In this document: piece by piece, positions 46,001-57,290 of the stretch
Layout of the letters: every line of letters starts with the position of its first letter
Numbering within the stretch: the first letter of the stretch is position 1
Source: Clytia hemisphaerica
Taxonomy: Eukaryota; Cnidaria; Hydrozoa; Leptothecata; Clytiidae
Direction of reading: 5' to 3'
Assembly (NCBI GenBank): GCA_902728285.1
Contig: CACVBU010001012.1
Location: 6,951 to 70,950, forward strand
Length of the DNA: 64,000 nucleotides
Made by a program: the position numbers and the translations under genes
The notes under the pieces: generated by a model
Told to the model about the DNA's origin: nothing
What the model saw: only the letters and a program-made list of their open reading frames with translations
The model's database searches: none

Positions 46001-49000
46001 AGATCGTCTTCAACCAAATCGTGGCATCGCTCTTCAAGTCTTCAATCAACAGCTCAAACGTCTGGAGAAAAACCCTGATGACAAAGCTGACATCATCAAA
46101 TCTGAAGAGAAACTTCAATCATTAGGGTATGTTGATTATGTAAAAAACCTTTCTCAAGCAGACCAAGACCTTCTTCATCAATCTAATATCCAGAACTTCA
46201 TCCCATGGAGAGCAGTCTGGAAAGAAAACTCTGTATCAATACCTTGTCGCGTTGTTTTTGATGCTTCGATGCCAACCAAGAGCGGTTTTTCCCTAAATGA
46301 CATCATCGCTAAGGGGAGAAACAATATGAACAAGCTTCTCAACATCTTCCTTCGGTGGAGGGGATACAGATTCGGATTCCACACAGATGTGCAAAAGATG
46401 TACAACTCGGTCAAGCTAGACAAATCACACTGGGTTCTGCAACGATATCTCTGGAACGAAACACTTGATTCTACCAAACCACCAGAACAAAAAGTTATCA
46501 AAACTTTAATCTACGGTGTCAAATCATCAGGCAACCAGGCAGAACGATGCTTACGGGAGACAGCCAAGCAATTCCAAAATGATCACCCTGACATCTACAG
46601 AATCGTATCAGAGGACGTTTATGTGGATGATTGCTTATCAGGCGATCAGACTCTTCCCAAGGTCATCAACACTGCAGATCGACTCGAAACTGTTGTAAAC
46701 AATGGTGGCTTTACACTCAAAGGTTTCACATTCTCTCGCCAAGATCCAATCAAAAAGCTTTCCAAGGACAGTCATTCTGTATCAGTTGCTGGACTCAAGT
46801 GGTACCCAAAAGAAGACACCCTATCAATTGATGTTCAGGATCTGAATTTCGCGAAAAAGTATCGTGGTCGAAAACCAACTTCAATCTCTGACATCCCAAC
46901 CAATCTAACACGCCGACAATGCTCATCCAAACTTGGAGAATTATACGACATCTCAGGCATCGTCACACCTTTCATTGCAACAATGAAGATGGATATGCAT
47001 CAAATCGTCAAACACAAATTTGAATGGGATGATACCTTACCGGACAACCTCCGAAACATGTGGGTATCACACTTCGAAATGATGAAAGAGATAAAGACCA
47101 TCAAATATAAACGCGCTATTGTACCAGAAGAGGCCGTTAATCTCAACATCGAAACTCTTGACTTTGGCGACGCCAGTGAATATTTGGCATGTTCAGCAAT
47201 TTATGTCCGATTCAAACTCAAAGATGAAACATACTCATGCCAACTCATCTTCGCAAGATCGAAAGTCTTAGAGGAAACAACCCAACCAAGAGGAGAGCTC
47301 CTGGCAGCCCTTCTCAACAGTCATACTGGCCAAACAGTCAAGTCAGCATTTGGAGACCGTCATAAATCGTCAATCAAATTCACCGACTCTCAAATCGCTC
47401 TATACTGGATCTGCAACCCAAACCTTGATCTGATGAAGTGGACAAGAAACAGAGTCATCCAAATTCTACGCTTCACTGACCGATCTCAATGGTTCTATGT
47501 CAAATCAGAAGACATGATTGCCGACATCGGAACTCGCAGATGCTCATCTGTCAACACCATCAATAAAGAATCAGACTGGATCAATGGATACAGTTGGATG
47601 AAGTTATCTTCTACACTGTTTCCATCCCTATCAAAGGACAAGATTCAACTCAGTGCTCAAGAACGTCAATTGGCTTATAAAGAATGCAAGCCAGAAGCGA
47701 AGTCATTCTTTTCATCTTCAATCATCATAGCAGATGAGGTCGCTAAACGATACAAGCTTTCAAATTATCTCGTTGATCCAAACGCCAGGAAATTTTCTTC
47801 TATTGTACGTATCTTGGTTATCATTAGAAAATTCATCAAAACTCATCTCAAAATCTCATCACTTCGCCCGAAACATCTTCAAACAAAGATTCAAGAGGAT
47901 GACTTAGAAGAAGCAAGGAATTACCTCTTCAGAAAGGCAACGTTGGAAGTCAACACCTTTGTACCTACAAACAAGGTGAAGAAAATCTCGGAAATGAAAG
48001 ATGGAATCTTGTACTATACAGGACGAATTCTTCCAACAGATAACGTCACGATTCTTGGCAATGCAACAAATGTCATGAAGGATCTGGGAGCACTTCACTT
48101 TCATGTACCAATCATCGATCGACATTCACCCCTGGCATATGCCATTGTAAACGACATCCATTGGAATCATCCGACAGCCAGCCACACAGGAGTCGAAACC
48201 ACTTGGAGATATATCCTTCAAGTAGCATACATCATTGAAGGAAGATACCTCGTGAAACAGATTCGATCCTTATGTGCCAAATGTCGATTCTTGATGAAAC
48301 AACAACTTGATGTATCTATGGGGCCCACGTCACTAGACAGTCTCAACATCGCTCCAGCCTTCTATTGCTCCCAAACCGACTTGGCTGGTCCATTTTTATC
48401 CTACTCGAATCATCACAAACGAACAACAGTAAAAATCTGGTTAATCGTTTTCTGTTGCGCAACCACGACTGCCGTAAAGATCAAGCTGATGGAAGATTAC
48501 ACAACGACATCCTTTGTGCAAGCATTCACACGTTTGGCATGTGAAGTTGGCTACCCAAAGAAATTACTTGTTGATGAAGGGAGTCAGCTTCTCAAGGGAT
48601 GTAAGTCAATGCAACTCAACTTCCAAGACATCAAGGCCAAGATTGAGGCAAAATCATCTATCGAGTTCAGCACCTGCCCAGTTGGTGGACACAATTTCCA
48701 TGGTCGAGTCGAAAGAAAGATTAGAGAAATTCGAAAATCATTGGAGAAATCTGTCCACCTTGAAAGACTCTCCATGATGCAATGGGAAACCCTTGCATCA
48801 TCCATCTCCAACTCAATAAACAATCTACCTTTGGCAATAAAAAACAAAGGTGATTTTGAATTCGCAGACCTCATCACTCCGAACAGACTCATTCTCGGGA
48901 GGAACAATGACCGCTGTCCAACCGAACCTCTGTCAATATCAGATGATTCTGATAAAATCATCCGTTCCAATGGGAAAATCTTCAATGCGTGGTTTGAGTG

Positions 49001-49307
49001 TTGGTTAACCTCGCATGTACCATCATTGATGCACCAACCTAAATGGTTTAACACCGATCGTGATCTACAAACAGGTGACGTTGTTTTGTTCACCAAACAG
49101 GATTCTGCCATCGCTTCAACCTATCAATATGGTCGTATCAAATCAGTAAATCGTGGTCGTGATAATGCCATCCGTGATGTTGTGGTTGAATATCAGAATA
49201 GTAATGAGAATACAAAGCGTTTAACGACACGTGCTGTGAGGACTTTGATTTTGATATTGGGGACTGATGAGATTGATTTATCAAAGGAATTGTTCAAATT
49301 GAAATGA
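43011..49307 (+). CDS. BEL/Pao Gag-Pol polyprotein
   Basis: An uninterrupted 2098-codon ORF. Gag-like helical region (to about 480), a Gln/Gly/Ser/Asn repeat linker (about 490-555), a Cys/His-rich nucleocapsid-like region (CFVCGATDH, about 560-650), an aspartic protease whose catalytic triplet reads DNG (FYDNGCSDF, about 722), reverse transcriptase with YVDD (about 1203), RNase H (about 1380-1500), an integrase with an H-H-C-C zinc region (about 1720-1765) and a D,D,E core (QTDLAGP about 1789, LVDEGSQ about 1853, GRVERKIRE about 1900), and a C-terminal DUF5641-like domain (about 2010-2098). All enzyme motifs are intact. DNG rather than DTG/DSG at the protease site is worth noting. The start at 43011 is the first in-frame ATG after the LTR. 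Confidence 0.95.
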   Translation: MSTDQRFMSDRPRRSKANIRYDIYGTTGKKVIKPTSPEVTHPLAEEAYHPPMEEEAIKPRADGIMVETELKKLLIEESTFRDEITDAIQENSPDIVKNSLRLINSSTEKIKELRLQYRSIHKTIAALMDPKEYQTNYQPFYTDITHQVVVYLQQLNILTEAHHSAEVNAATQISTNQACLLIDEIDRTITYLNASCTCIATLLSNEELKQRKSHIEEQSKELKEIPSKLRELLGLRPDMEKYNSLKTKYEALIKSRAAYHVKINDEVKLREFDKLESFKKSRLNIKLPQFTGYDSKIDIYTFIDEFDKLHSDSVPKSLQPEFLKNNYLDKQALAIVKSLDNIKDIWDRLKQIFGDKEVLLQHKLHELMELTKNPKLLKDSIKIIDSLSKITNTMRDLMQLAAKHNIENELFYSNAFSQIVSNLGDSRMMRWLQLSCQSPETGKRKWKQMIDFLETEMAVHQQKAAIQIASNQAPKQPSKKQPSSFGNHSNTGGQSNGQSGQQSNGQSGGQSTGQSGQQSNGQSGGQSTGQSGQQSNGHPGYQSNGQSGAQANGQSITECFVCGATDHVQTNGPNGTKLVQYFACKKFVDMSPADRFQFLLTNGFCFQCLYPGANVNQGKHRDGKCQHQFACKNSSHNRFPRTKHVLVCDEHKNDQHNKDVLEHYKARCILKQPLPTYSKNISIFHSIFKSQLIKPSPTDDQHDAIFILQPIRIENSNFTIFYDNGCSDFISRYESVQRLGPSRAKQVYDGTIHMKGIAGISSPTNHGIYEVNLPLRIGGNALMTGPCLDRVTNTFPMYPLNGEVFNDIKTAFITNGGNASTLPTVPEKVGGDVDFIIGIKYLRHFPKPIFQMLSGLTIYESSFESNDGSFGLIGGPHQVFNFIHQNQSTNFVTNQLRLYSFGYHVNPDVRLLGYNNHFGDVQDDTTNPMHFFNSVEEAGSSITYRCTKCRDCSTCKESPNDICSIKEEAEQEIINNSVKVNIKERSSTATLPLIASTDRLQPNRGIALQVFNQQLKRLEKNPDDKADIIKSEEKLQSLGYVDYVKNLSQADQDLLHQSNIQNFIPWRAVWKENSVSIPCRVVFDASMPTKSGFSLNDIIAKGRNNMNKLLNIFLRWRGYRFGFHTDVQKMYNSVKLDKSHWVLQRYLWNETLDSTKPPEQKVIKTLIYGVKSSGNQAERCLRETAKQFQNDHPDIYRIVSEDVYVDDCLSGDQTLPKVINTADRLETVVNNGGFTLKGFTFSRQDPIKKLSKDSHSVSVAGLKWYPKEDTLSIDVQDLNFAKKYRGRKPTSISDIPTNLTRRQCSSKLGELYDISGIVTPFIATMKMDMHQIVKHKFEWDDTLPDNLRNMWVSHFEMMKEIKTIKYKRAIVPEEAVNLNIETLDFGDASEYLACSAIYVRFKLKDETYSCQLIFARSKVLEETTQPRGELLAALLNSHTGQTVKSAFGDRHKSSIKFTDSQIALYWICNPNLDLMKWTRNRVIQILRFTDRSQWFYVKSEDMIADIGTRRCSSVNTINKESDWINGYSWMKLSSTLFPSLSKDKIQLSAQERQLAYKECKPEAKSFFSSSIIIADEVAKRYKLSNYLVDPNARKFSSIVRILVIIRKFIKTHLKISSLRPKHLQTKIQEDDLEEARNYLFRKATLEVNTFVPTNKVKKISEMKDGILYYTGRILPTDNVTILGNATNVMKDLGALHFHVPIIDRHSPLAYAIVNDIHWNHPTASHTGVETTWRYILQVAYIIEGRYLVKQIRSLCAKCRFLMKQQLDVSMGPTSLDSLNIAPAFYCSQTDLAGPFLSYSNHHKRTTVKIWLIVFCCATTTAVKIKLMEDYTTTSFVQAFTRLACEVGYPKKLLVDEGSQLLKGCKSMQLNFQDIKAKIEAKSSIEFSTCPVGGHNFHGRVERKIREIRKSLEKSVHLERLSMMQWETLASSISNSINNLPLAIKNKGDFEFADLITPNRLILGRNNDRCPTEPLSISDDSDKIIRSNGKIFNAWFECWLTSHVPSLMHQPKWFNTDRDLQTGDVVLFTKQDSAIASTYQYGRIKSVNRGRDNAIRDVVVEYQNSNENTKRLTTRAVRTLILILGTDEIDLSKELFKLK

Positions 49308-49515
49308 TTTGCAGAATTTGCAATTCAAATGAATCTTCAAATCCTAAATGTGATTTGATGTTTTATGGAAAAATTCAAAAATCAAATAAAAATTATTAAA
49401 ATTTAACATAATTCAAGAAAAATTTATTTAATACATTTATTTCAATTAGTATATTTTCAAGTATTTTCAATATTCATATAATTTCTATTAGTATTTTTCA
49501 TATCTGTTGGGGGAG

Positions 49516-50358
49516 TGTAACGGCTAAGCCTTTTCAGTTCAGTGTTTTTCTCATCATTTTTGGCATTCCCTCACATTTTGTTCAGGTTTTCTCTGTGTTT
49601 CTCATTTTTCTCAGTTTTTCAGTTTTTCTCATGTTTTCTGCATTTTCAGTGTTTTTCTGTTCTCAGTGTTCACCACTTTGGATTCTAATTTGTTTATTTA
49701 TGTTAATTTATTCAAAATATGCATTTTTCCAATTTTGGTTTTGGTCAGTAATTTATACATTTTTATCATTTATCAACTTTGACCTATGACCTAGAATTTA
49801 TCATTCTGTAAATTACACATTTTCTAGAATTTGCTATTTAAGCAAGGACTTTCATTTTCACATCAGTTCAACAAGAGATTTCATGGAGTGAACATCAAAT
49901 TTCAAAAGTCCAACTTCAAACAAGACTTAGTCATACCTATAAACTTTTCTCTCATCAATATGAGTTTAGTTTACTAACTTTTATCACACCACTGCCTGGA
50001 TTATTCCAGCCTCACACTTCAGGCAAGCTGGTAAGTTTTTTTCAGCCATTTTGTTTTGTCGGCCATTTTGTTTTTTTCTTTCTTGATGCTTTGCATCATG
50101 AGGCATTAAGATTAGGCTAGGACTAGCTTACTTTATTTTCAACAAATACTATTCAATCAATTTCATCAATCAATATTCAAATTTATACATTCAAACAGGC
50201 TTATGCTTTAGTTTTACTTTAGACTTAAGCTTTTTCCTTGTGATCAATATTTAGTATTTTTTCAATTTCAATTTTCAGTTTGAACATTATCATCACACAT
50301 GTTACAAACACTTGTGACCGCTTCAAATTTATTCATCCCCACTCCGTGAATCCCTACA
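49516..50358 (+). repeat. 3' LTR
   Basis: 843 bp, nearly identical to the 5' LTR. It follows a purine run (gttgggggag) and is followed by the second gcaag of the target duplication. Confidence 0.95.
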
Positions 50359-50690
50359 GCAAGTATGTATTCCAGTTTAATCCCAAAGTCAAAAGTTAAT
50401 GCGTTTTGACTGCAGGAGAATGTCTGAGACTGAGTAGAGTTTTAAAACTTCCACATTCAAAATTATCTGGTACTCGATGTAGAAATTTTCTTCCGACACG
50501 CTAAAGCTCTGAAGGTCGGGAAAATTATAAACATCTGGAACCTTTGGATTACGGAATTTCTCCTGACCGCGTTCGTAAAATTTAGAAAGAGTCTGGGGAC
50601 GGTAAAAAGTTACTAGTGCCCCGAACTAAGAGTACACACGCAAAAAAAATTTCCCGTGCGATTTCTAAATAGTGCTCCGAACTGAAAAAT

Positions 50691-51060
50691 GTAAACAAAG
50701 CAGGACGGGAACTAAAAATTTATTGAGAGTGGCTCTAAATCCAAACCCAATTACAGTTCAATTTATAGCAATAAAATGCGAATTCTTTGCTGCTACTAGA
50801 ATAAATAAGTTTGTCTCCTCACATCGAATGACAATTTCACCTATTCAAGATCTTTTACTGCCTAAAAAAAGTAAACAAGCAATGTCACGAACCAAACAAT
50901 TAGAAGAGAGTGGCCATGAGCCAAATTTCCCTCAATCTAGTCCAATTTATACAGCAATATGTGAACTTTTTGCTATTTCCAAAATCACTAAGCTTGCCTC
51001 AACACACCAAATGGAAATTACACCTGCACTAGATCTTTCACTACCTGAAATATGCATGTC
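50691..51060. repeat. Diverged tandem duplication, ~180-bp unit
   Basis: Copies at about 50691-50870 and 50871-51060 share gtaaacaa, gagagtggc, caatttata-agcaat and cacctattcaagatctttta-ctgcct in order. A 156-codon ORF (50672-51142) spans both and shows the same duplication at protein level. It has no known domain and no splice support, so coding is doubtful. Confidence 0.65.
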
Positions 51061-51418
51061 AGCCTCTAAAAATAGAGTTTGGCGAAACAGGGAAAGATGG
51101 TCCTATTACCAAAAAATAAAAGCTTTTTCCCCAAGATACTGATACAATATATGGGAACCTCCCTCCAACTTTGTTATTGGTGAAGGAGGATTCTGGCTTT
51201 TCTAAATAAACAACACACAGGTCATGATCAACAAGTTTGTTGATGTCGGTTGGGGTTGGGCGGTCCGCTGCTCTGCATGGAGGGCGGTCGACAGGCTCTA
51301 AAGGTCTAAATTGGAATGCAGCAGTTTAAAATTCCAGCATAAAAATTATTGGTAAAACTAAACAAAACATACCTGATATGCTTTCTTTGATTTGACCTTT
51401 GAAAATATAACCAGTCAA

Positions 51419-52096
51419 TAGTAGGGGGAATTTTGTTCGATTTTTTGGAATCGCTTGACTGTTTTGTTAGAAGCACTTATTATACATTTTTGGAAAGCTA
51501 AGGGGTAGGGGAATCGAAATTACTATGTTTCCAATTTTTTTTCGGACACTTTGGTGTGATTTTCGGACAAATATGACGGTCTCAGGCAAAAATCATAGGG
51601 TTAAAAATTAATGAAAAATTTAGCTCGAGAAAACGGAGACCTGTTGTATATTTTTGGAAAGCTCTCAAAAAATTAGGATTAGAGATATATTGCAAGTATA
51701 GGTGATTTCTGTACCTAACTCGAGTTATTAACCCTTGAAAACCGTGTTTTTCAGCCAGAAACAGCTATTTTGTCCAGTTTTTGCGCTTTTTGAAGCTCAA
51801 TATCTCGAGTTAGGTACTGAAATCACCTATACTTGCAATATATCTCTAATCCTAATTTTTTGAGAGCTTTTCAAAAATATACAACAGGTCTCCGTTTTCT
51901 CGAGCTAAAATTTTCATTAATTTTTAGCCCTATGATTTTTGCCTGAGACCGTCATATTTGTCCGAAAATCACACAAAGTGTCCGAAAAAAAATTGGAAAC
52001 ATAGTAATTTCGATTCCCCTACCCCTTAGCTTTCCAAAAATGTATAACAAGTGCTTCTAACAAAACAGTCGAGCGATTTTACAAAATGCCCTCTAC
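51419..52096. repeat. Long inverted repeat (~310/300-bp arms, ~68-bp loop)
   Basis: Left arm about 51419-51730 and right arm about 51799-52096 are near-perfect reverse complements over almost their whole length. The main difference is a roughly 10-bp segment near the outer end (left gttcgattttttggaatcgc against the right-arm complement). There is no ORF. RNA from either strand would form a hairpin of nearly 300 bp. It could be a foldback transposon or an siRNA-type hairpin source; neither can be shown here. Confidence 0.85.
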
Positions 52097-53469
52097 TACA
52101 ACCACCAAAAACAAATACAGTAAATAACAAAAGATAATAATCATGCAATGTCAAGCATTTTTAACTTGGTGCACTTACTAAGAAATTACACTAGGTACTA
52201 AATATAATACTGAAAAAGTAATGAAACTGTCAAGTTTCAATAAATCCACCAAAATAAACCAAAAACAGCCAACAATCGAAGGTTTGAATATTTCTCAAGC
52301 CTTCTCAGGCAGCAGAGATTTTCATGCTAAATTCAGTCGGGTGCAACTGATAGTCAAGCAAAAAGTGTAAGGACGGCTAGACACGACTGTGGTGCGGTAC
52401 ATCAAACGATGACTACTATAGGTCTCCGATGGTATATTGGTCCGCTCCTTTAGAGCTTTAGCGTGGGCGGCCGCCAATACGCCATCGGAATATCAGATAA
52501 CATTCAAAAGAGAAAATTCTATATAAGCGGATAAAAATAAATAAAATCCACGGCTAAAAGCACGGTAAAATGCCCGCGGCGTCTGCCGTAAACAACAAAA
52601 GGTTTGCAGGCTAAAGACCACAGGCCCGCTAGTCTAGGGAAAACCGAGCAGTAACCGACCGAACATTTACGGAATAGGCTAACTACGGATATGCTTACGC
52701 GACAACAACAACAACAACAACAAAACAATTCGCAAAATTTTGAGATTCCAGTCCAATATTACTTGCGTGAAGCTATGAAAGCCACCTCCGCTCGCTGCGC
52801 TCGCTATGGTGGCAATAATAATTGATGTCCTCAAAAGATTTCAAAGTGCTTTAAATCTCAGATAACATCAAGCAACACAAGTCCCTAAGAATTTCAAAAT
52901 TCCATTTATGTAATTGCCAGTATTTACAGGATTATTCATAAAATGACTGTAGGTTCAAAGCTACGGATCATGGAATATATCCAAGCTGAACCCGAGTGAG
53001 AACGACAATGCTGGAACTTTAATTTTTGTTAGGTGGACTTTAAATGGATTTTAGTATTATACTAGCGGTCACCCGGCGTCGCACCGCCAAGTAGAGTGTT
53101 GTTGAACACATCAAAAGACCTGATTATATAATTATTATTTTAAGCGCTGATCAAATATTTCAAATGAAAGAATGATAAAAAGGAGAATATTTCACAGTAA
53201 GAAAACCAAAGAAAATTTTATATATTTTCAAAATGAGATCAAAATGATATTTTGCATTATACTTTCATATATAAAATATTGTAAAAAATGTAAAAATTTG
53301 AAGTAACTTTTGGAGTTTTTTGAAATACTGTACGTGCTAAAAAGTAAAAATCTTTTAAAACAGGGAAGTAATTTCATATTTTCCGACAAAATGCAAAAAA
53401 AAAATTCCCCTAACAGAAGCCGTTTTATGATTTCCAAAAGCATGCTGCAAAAGCAAAAAATGTCACATA
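52097..53469. other. Gene-free interval
   Basis: No gene is seen. A (caa)n microsatellite lies at about 52703-52727. GC-rich islets occur at 52784-52812 (gctcgctgcgctcgct) and 53063-53090 (cacccggcgtcgcaccgcc), perhaps ends of dispersed elements. Confidence 0.4.
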
Positions 53470-53643
53470 CAGTTGACGCTCTCTAATTCGATCTTCAAGG
53501 GGAATTGGATTTTCATCGAATAAGGTAGCTTATCGAATAAGGGAGCGTCGTTTATGAGAGTTTCTTGTTGACGGGGAATTTAAATTTCATCGAATAAGGG
53601 AGCCTATCTAATAGTAGAACGTCGAATTAGAGAGCGTCAACTG
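53470..53643. mobile_element. 174-bp Tc1/mariner-type MITE
   Basis: Ends cagttgacgctctctaattc and its reverse complement, each flanked by TA. The interior repeats tcgaataaggga. CAGT/TA ends suggest Tc1/mariner mobilisation. Confidence 0.75.
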
Positions 53644-53846
53644 TACTTGGAAACAGTCAAAATTTCCAAAAAAATGTCAGAAAAAAAAAAATTGTCATTC
53701 CAGAAAATCACTTGAGTTTTCTTCATTTTTTAAATGCATGTGGAAGAAAATGTCAACCTCACGACAAAAGTTTTCCACGTTTTGAATGTACGTGTAAGAA
53801 AATCTCCAAATTTATCACAAAAGTTTCCACGTTTTGAATGTACATA

Positions 53847-54351
53847 CCGTCAACTGCTTTAACTTGGGATGATTGGTCGAAACATGGGACTGTTTGATAT
53901 CTGGTCTGTATTTTCACTTACTTGTTAAATCTCTTTGACAACAAATTTGTTTCACCAAGTTTATCAATCATACTTCCTTTCATAACATGTCACGATAACT
54001 TTCATTGATAGCGCCGATTGGAGAATTAGAGAGCGCCCCCCGCCGAACCGCCTATCGCCCGATGGGATTATCAAATAACGCGTTTGTAACTTGCCGCGCG
54101 AGTGACGTCAAACGCTCCATCGTTTTGCCACTAATTTGTTCATGTTCGATCTAGACACTCGCGTGTATTCCACTACGGATTTTTTTCATATTTCGATTTA
54201 AAAGCCTACGCAGTGTGAAAGAGAAATCGTGTTTTTTTTTTAATACGCCGTTCATTAACTCAAATCAAATGACTTTGGAGGTTCGGTAAAATGGTGGCCA
54301 AATTGCCGTCCCATGTTTTGTCAGCTAGTCCCAAGTTGGAGCAGTTGACGG
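53847..54351. mobile_element. 505-bp TA-flanked MITE
   Basis: Left end ccgtcaactgctttaacttg, right end the complement with few mismatches, both next to TA. Complementarity continues through aaacatgggac. The interior is GC-richer (agagcgccccccgccgaacc), without an ORF. Confidence 0.7.
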
Positions 54352-56868
54352 TAAGAAAATCTCCAAATTCACGACAAAAGTTTCCATGATCAAAACACAC
54401 GTTGCAAAAGATCTCTAAATTCACAACTAAAGTTTTCCACGTTTTAAAATGCACACGGGGAAGAAAATCTCCAAGTTCAAGAAAAATTTTAATTGTACAT
54501 GTGAGGTGATTTCAAATTATTCACATCCATATTCAATGCAATAAACCCTTTAAGAAGTATAACATAACATTCTTCATATTGGGGCCGTGGTGTTCCGGAT
54601 CCGGTTATCAGCTTTGAAATTTATAACCGCAACGAGTTTTCACTCACTGTCACTAACCAGCAGTTAATTCATTGTTGTAGATAAAAACACCAAGGGAAAT
54701 TCAATCATTAACCAGTCAATTTTGCTCCATGTTTAAATTTTTAGCTAAAATCAGTTCATCAACCATTCCCATTGTTGCATTGTGTCGCGGCATTGGCCAT
54801 TGCATTCGTGTTGGGTGCAAACTTTTTTCATATTGCAAGTATGTAATTTTTCAGGTATAACATTGTCAGATTTATTCACAGTCACTTGCCTTTGTACGAT
54901 TTATGTAAATATACAAACAAAATTGAAGTTAGTTTGTTGTGAAAGTTGATAAAATGTCCTGTTTTTCCAAGACCATCAAGAGATTGTATATCTCTCATTC
55001 CAGCTAATTCCAAACCAACAGAATGTAAACGAAAGATCAAATCCAGAAAGGAATATTAAGAAAAGTTCATTATCGACCATTCCTTGTGACAATCGTACAA
55101 AAATCATGATCCAATTCAACTCTTCAAAGCATAAAATGGATAAAAACCAAAGAAAAGTAGCGAAAGAGCAAAAGTTGTTGTCTATTTTCTGCCATCTTTG
55201 TTTTGACAGTTAGAAACAAAGCAGTATGGTCCGATCAACAATACGCTTCTGAAACGCCCGACGTTGCCCGATCGACAAGGAGAATAGAGCAGCCGTACGG
55301 GTATTTATCACAGACGTTTTTCGAAAAAATGACGTCTTCCGCCTCGAAAAAAGAACATTCTACTGTTTTTACCGCCGGAGCTTGATTTAAAAAGAGACTC
55401 ATGTACAAACTCACGAAATTGACCAAAACCGGCGTTAGACTTGAAGAAGGAGAAGGAGAAAAATTACCGTTTTAACAAATATTTCCTATATAGATAGGAA
55501 ATATTTAACTATATAGATAGGAAATATTTAATAATGGAGTTTAAATTGATATCCATTCCAACGCTGCAGTGTTACTATGTTAGATACGCAGTTTTGAAGA
55601 CAATTTTAACTCCTCATATTTTTCTGTGCGTCAGCCACTGTATTTTTGATCTTAAAATATCCCTCTACAACAAATTCTAGTAGATTTATTTCGGTTAGGA
55701 CGTAATTACAGTTTTATAATTAAACCCTATTACGTTATTTGGCAATCTTACAAGTTTGACACGCGTTTACATGCGTTACCGCTATAATAAGAATCATTTT
55801 ATCAGAACACATTGGCTTAACTTCGAAACCACACGAACAGAGTAGACAAGTCTCCCAGCTATATCGAAAGTGACGGGCTCAAAAGTATAATGGCTTAGGA
55901 GGAAGAGAAAATTTCGACTTTTAGCTTCTCGGCTCTGCTATGCCTTAAAATGGCTTTTTGCCAGACTGACTTTGCCTTTGAGCTTTTGAGTAAAAACTGA
56001 GGTCTGAGTTTTTTTATTAAAAGATTACCATTCTTCTTTACAAAAAAGGATGGCGAGGTTTTGGCGATGTGAAAAAAGCACCAAAAAGAAGTAATAATGA
56101 CCCTTCTCGGAGCTTTGTCCCCTGCAACCATGATTACTAGTCTTACTCTAGTTTAATGGATATTTTGAGAACAATAATCGAAAATTCTAAATAAAACACC
56201 CTGACCTACATGATCACTCCACGTTTGTTTTAAAATAAATGAACCTCGGGACCTCAGCGACCCCAGCCTAGAATGTAACGTTCGCAGATGCCTGGTTAGT
56301 AAAATTTGTCATAAGGCTCTCCCAACACTTCAGTTCAAGGTTGATTAAGAAGGTATGAAATTGTTTACTCTTCACAACGAAATGAATGGCCTTTACCAGT
56401 TTGAATGCTTTTTCTACCGAAGGAAAATCGAATATCCTCCGATAAAAACAATTTGATGCAATCTCATTAAAAATCTAATGCTAATGCAGATCTACTTGAA
56501 ATCTTAGGAAGATTAAACGATTTTTATCAAGAAGTTCATAAAGTGTTTATAGAACGGAAAGGATTTGAATTAAGATTAAGAAATCGGAACGATTGACGTC
56601 ACCTAAGCTTTCTTATAAACTTTATCTATGGGTTGAAAATCAAGAGTTCCTTCTTGCAAACTTTGAATCTTTGTCATGAATTCGATTCGGACATTTTGAC
56701 ACAACTTGATATAGAATATGCGACTAATCTTGTCATTCTGACTTTACCCTTAGCGTTCTGGTATTTGCATTCTAGAGAGTTGTTAAAAAGAGAACTTAAA
56801 CTTAAACTTAAACCGGTCTGATCGATGAATTTTGTGGACTTTTTGTCATTCATCGATAGATTACGTTA
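54352..56868. other. Gene-free interval with one weak exon candidate
   Basis: The only suggestive piece is 55203-55385, a GC-richer open frame just after a 3' splice-like ttttgacag. No partner exon or family is recognised. A 22-bp tandem repeat (ctatatagataggaaatatt) lies at 55487-55531. Confidence 0.35.
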
Positions 56869-57290
56869 AAGGAAGAAATTTTGGCGGAAATTTAATTCGG
56901 CAGATTGTCAAAAAATTTAATTTGGCAGATGATAGACTGGAGTCGTTTATAATACGTGTAATACAGTAGTATAGGCGTTATGTAATAATACAATTATTGT
57001 TACAGGATTTAGTTTGTATAAACTAGATTGTTCCCTCCATTACTTTTTGCTTTATTTCTACTGTGTCTGAATAAGTATTATCTAGCTTGCTAGACTAAGG
57101 CAGTATTTTTGGGCAAAAAACGCGGAAAAAACGTTATTGAATGAGAAAAAGCCTGCAAAGGCTTGAAATTGCACACATCAGGGGGGTAAATACAATAATT
57201 TAGATTTAGCTGGAATTAATTTGGCGGATGACAAAAAAAAGATAAATCTTGAGGAGAACTTGACCCAAATAAGTTCCTGCCGAATTTTTT
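56869..57290. repeat. Partial copy of the aaggaagaaatttt MITE family
   Basis: The left end aaggaagaaattttggcgga is the same as the MITE at 34309-34594. The right part (aagttcctgccgaattttt) corresponds to the other family end but is degraded. Between them lies unrelated AT-rich sequence. Confidence 0.5.

Larger units (their letters stand above)
42146..50358 (+). mobile_element. Full-length BEL/Pao LTR retrotransposon
   Basis: The 8213-bp element has direct LTRs (42146-42989 and 49516-50358), a single gag-pol ORF, a polypurine tract (gttgggggag, ending at 49515) and a 5-bp target duplication gcaag at 42141-42145 and 50359-50363. LTRs start TG and end CA. They differ by about two substitutions and one T in a homopolymer, indicating recent insertion. 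No envelope gene is present. No TGG primer-binding site follows the 5' LTR. Confidence 0.95.

Noticed and set aside
42146-50358. Endogenous retrovirus with an envelope gene
   Set aside because: Only about 200 bases separate the pol stop from the 3' LTR, and the domain set is BEL/Pao without envelope.
50672-51142. A 156-codon ORF with an internal duplication
   Set aside because: The duplication is at DNA level in a diverged tandem repeat. There is no known domain or splice support.
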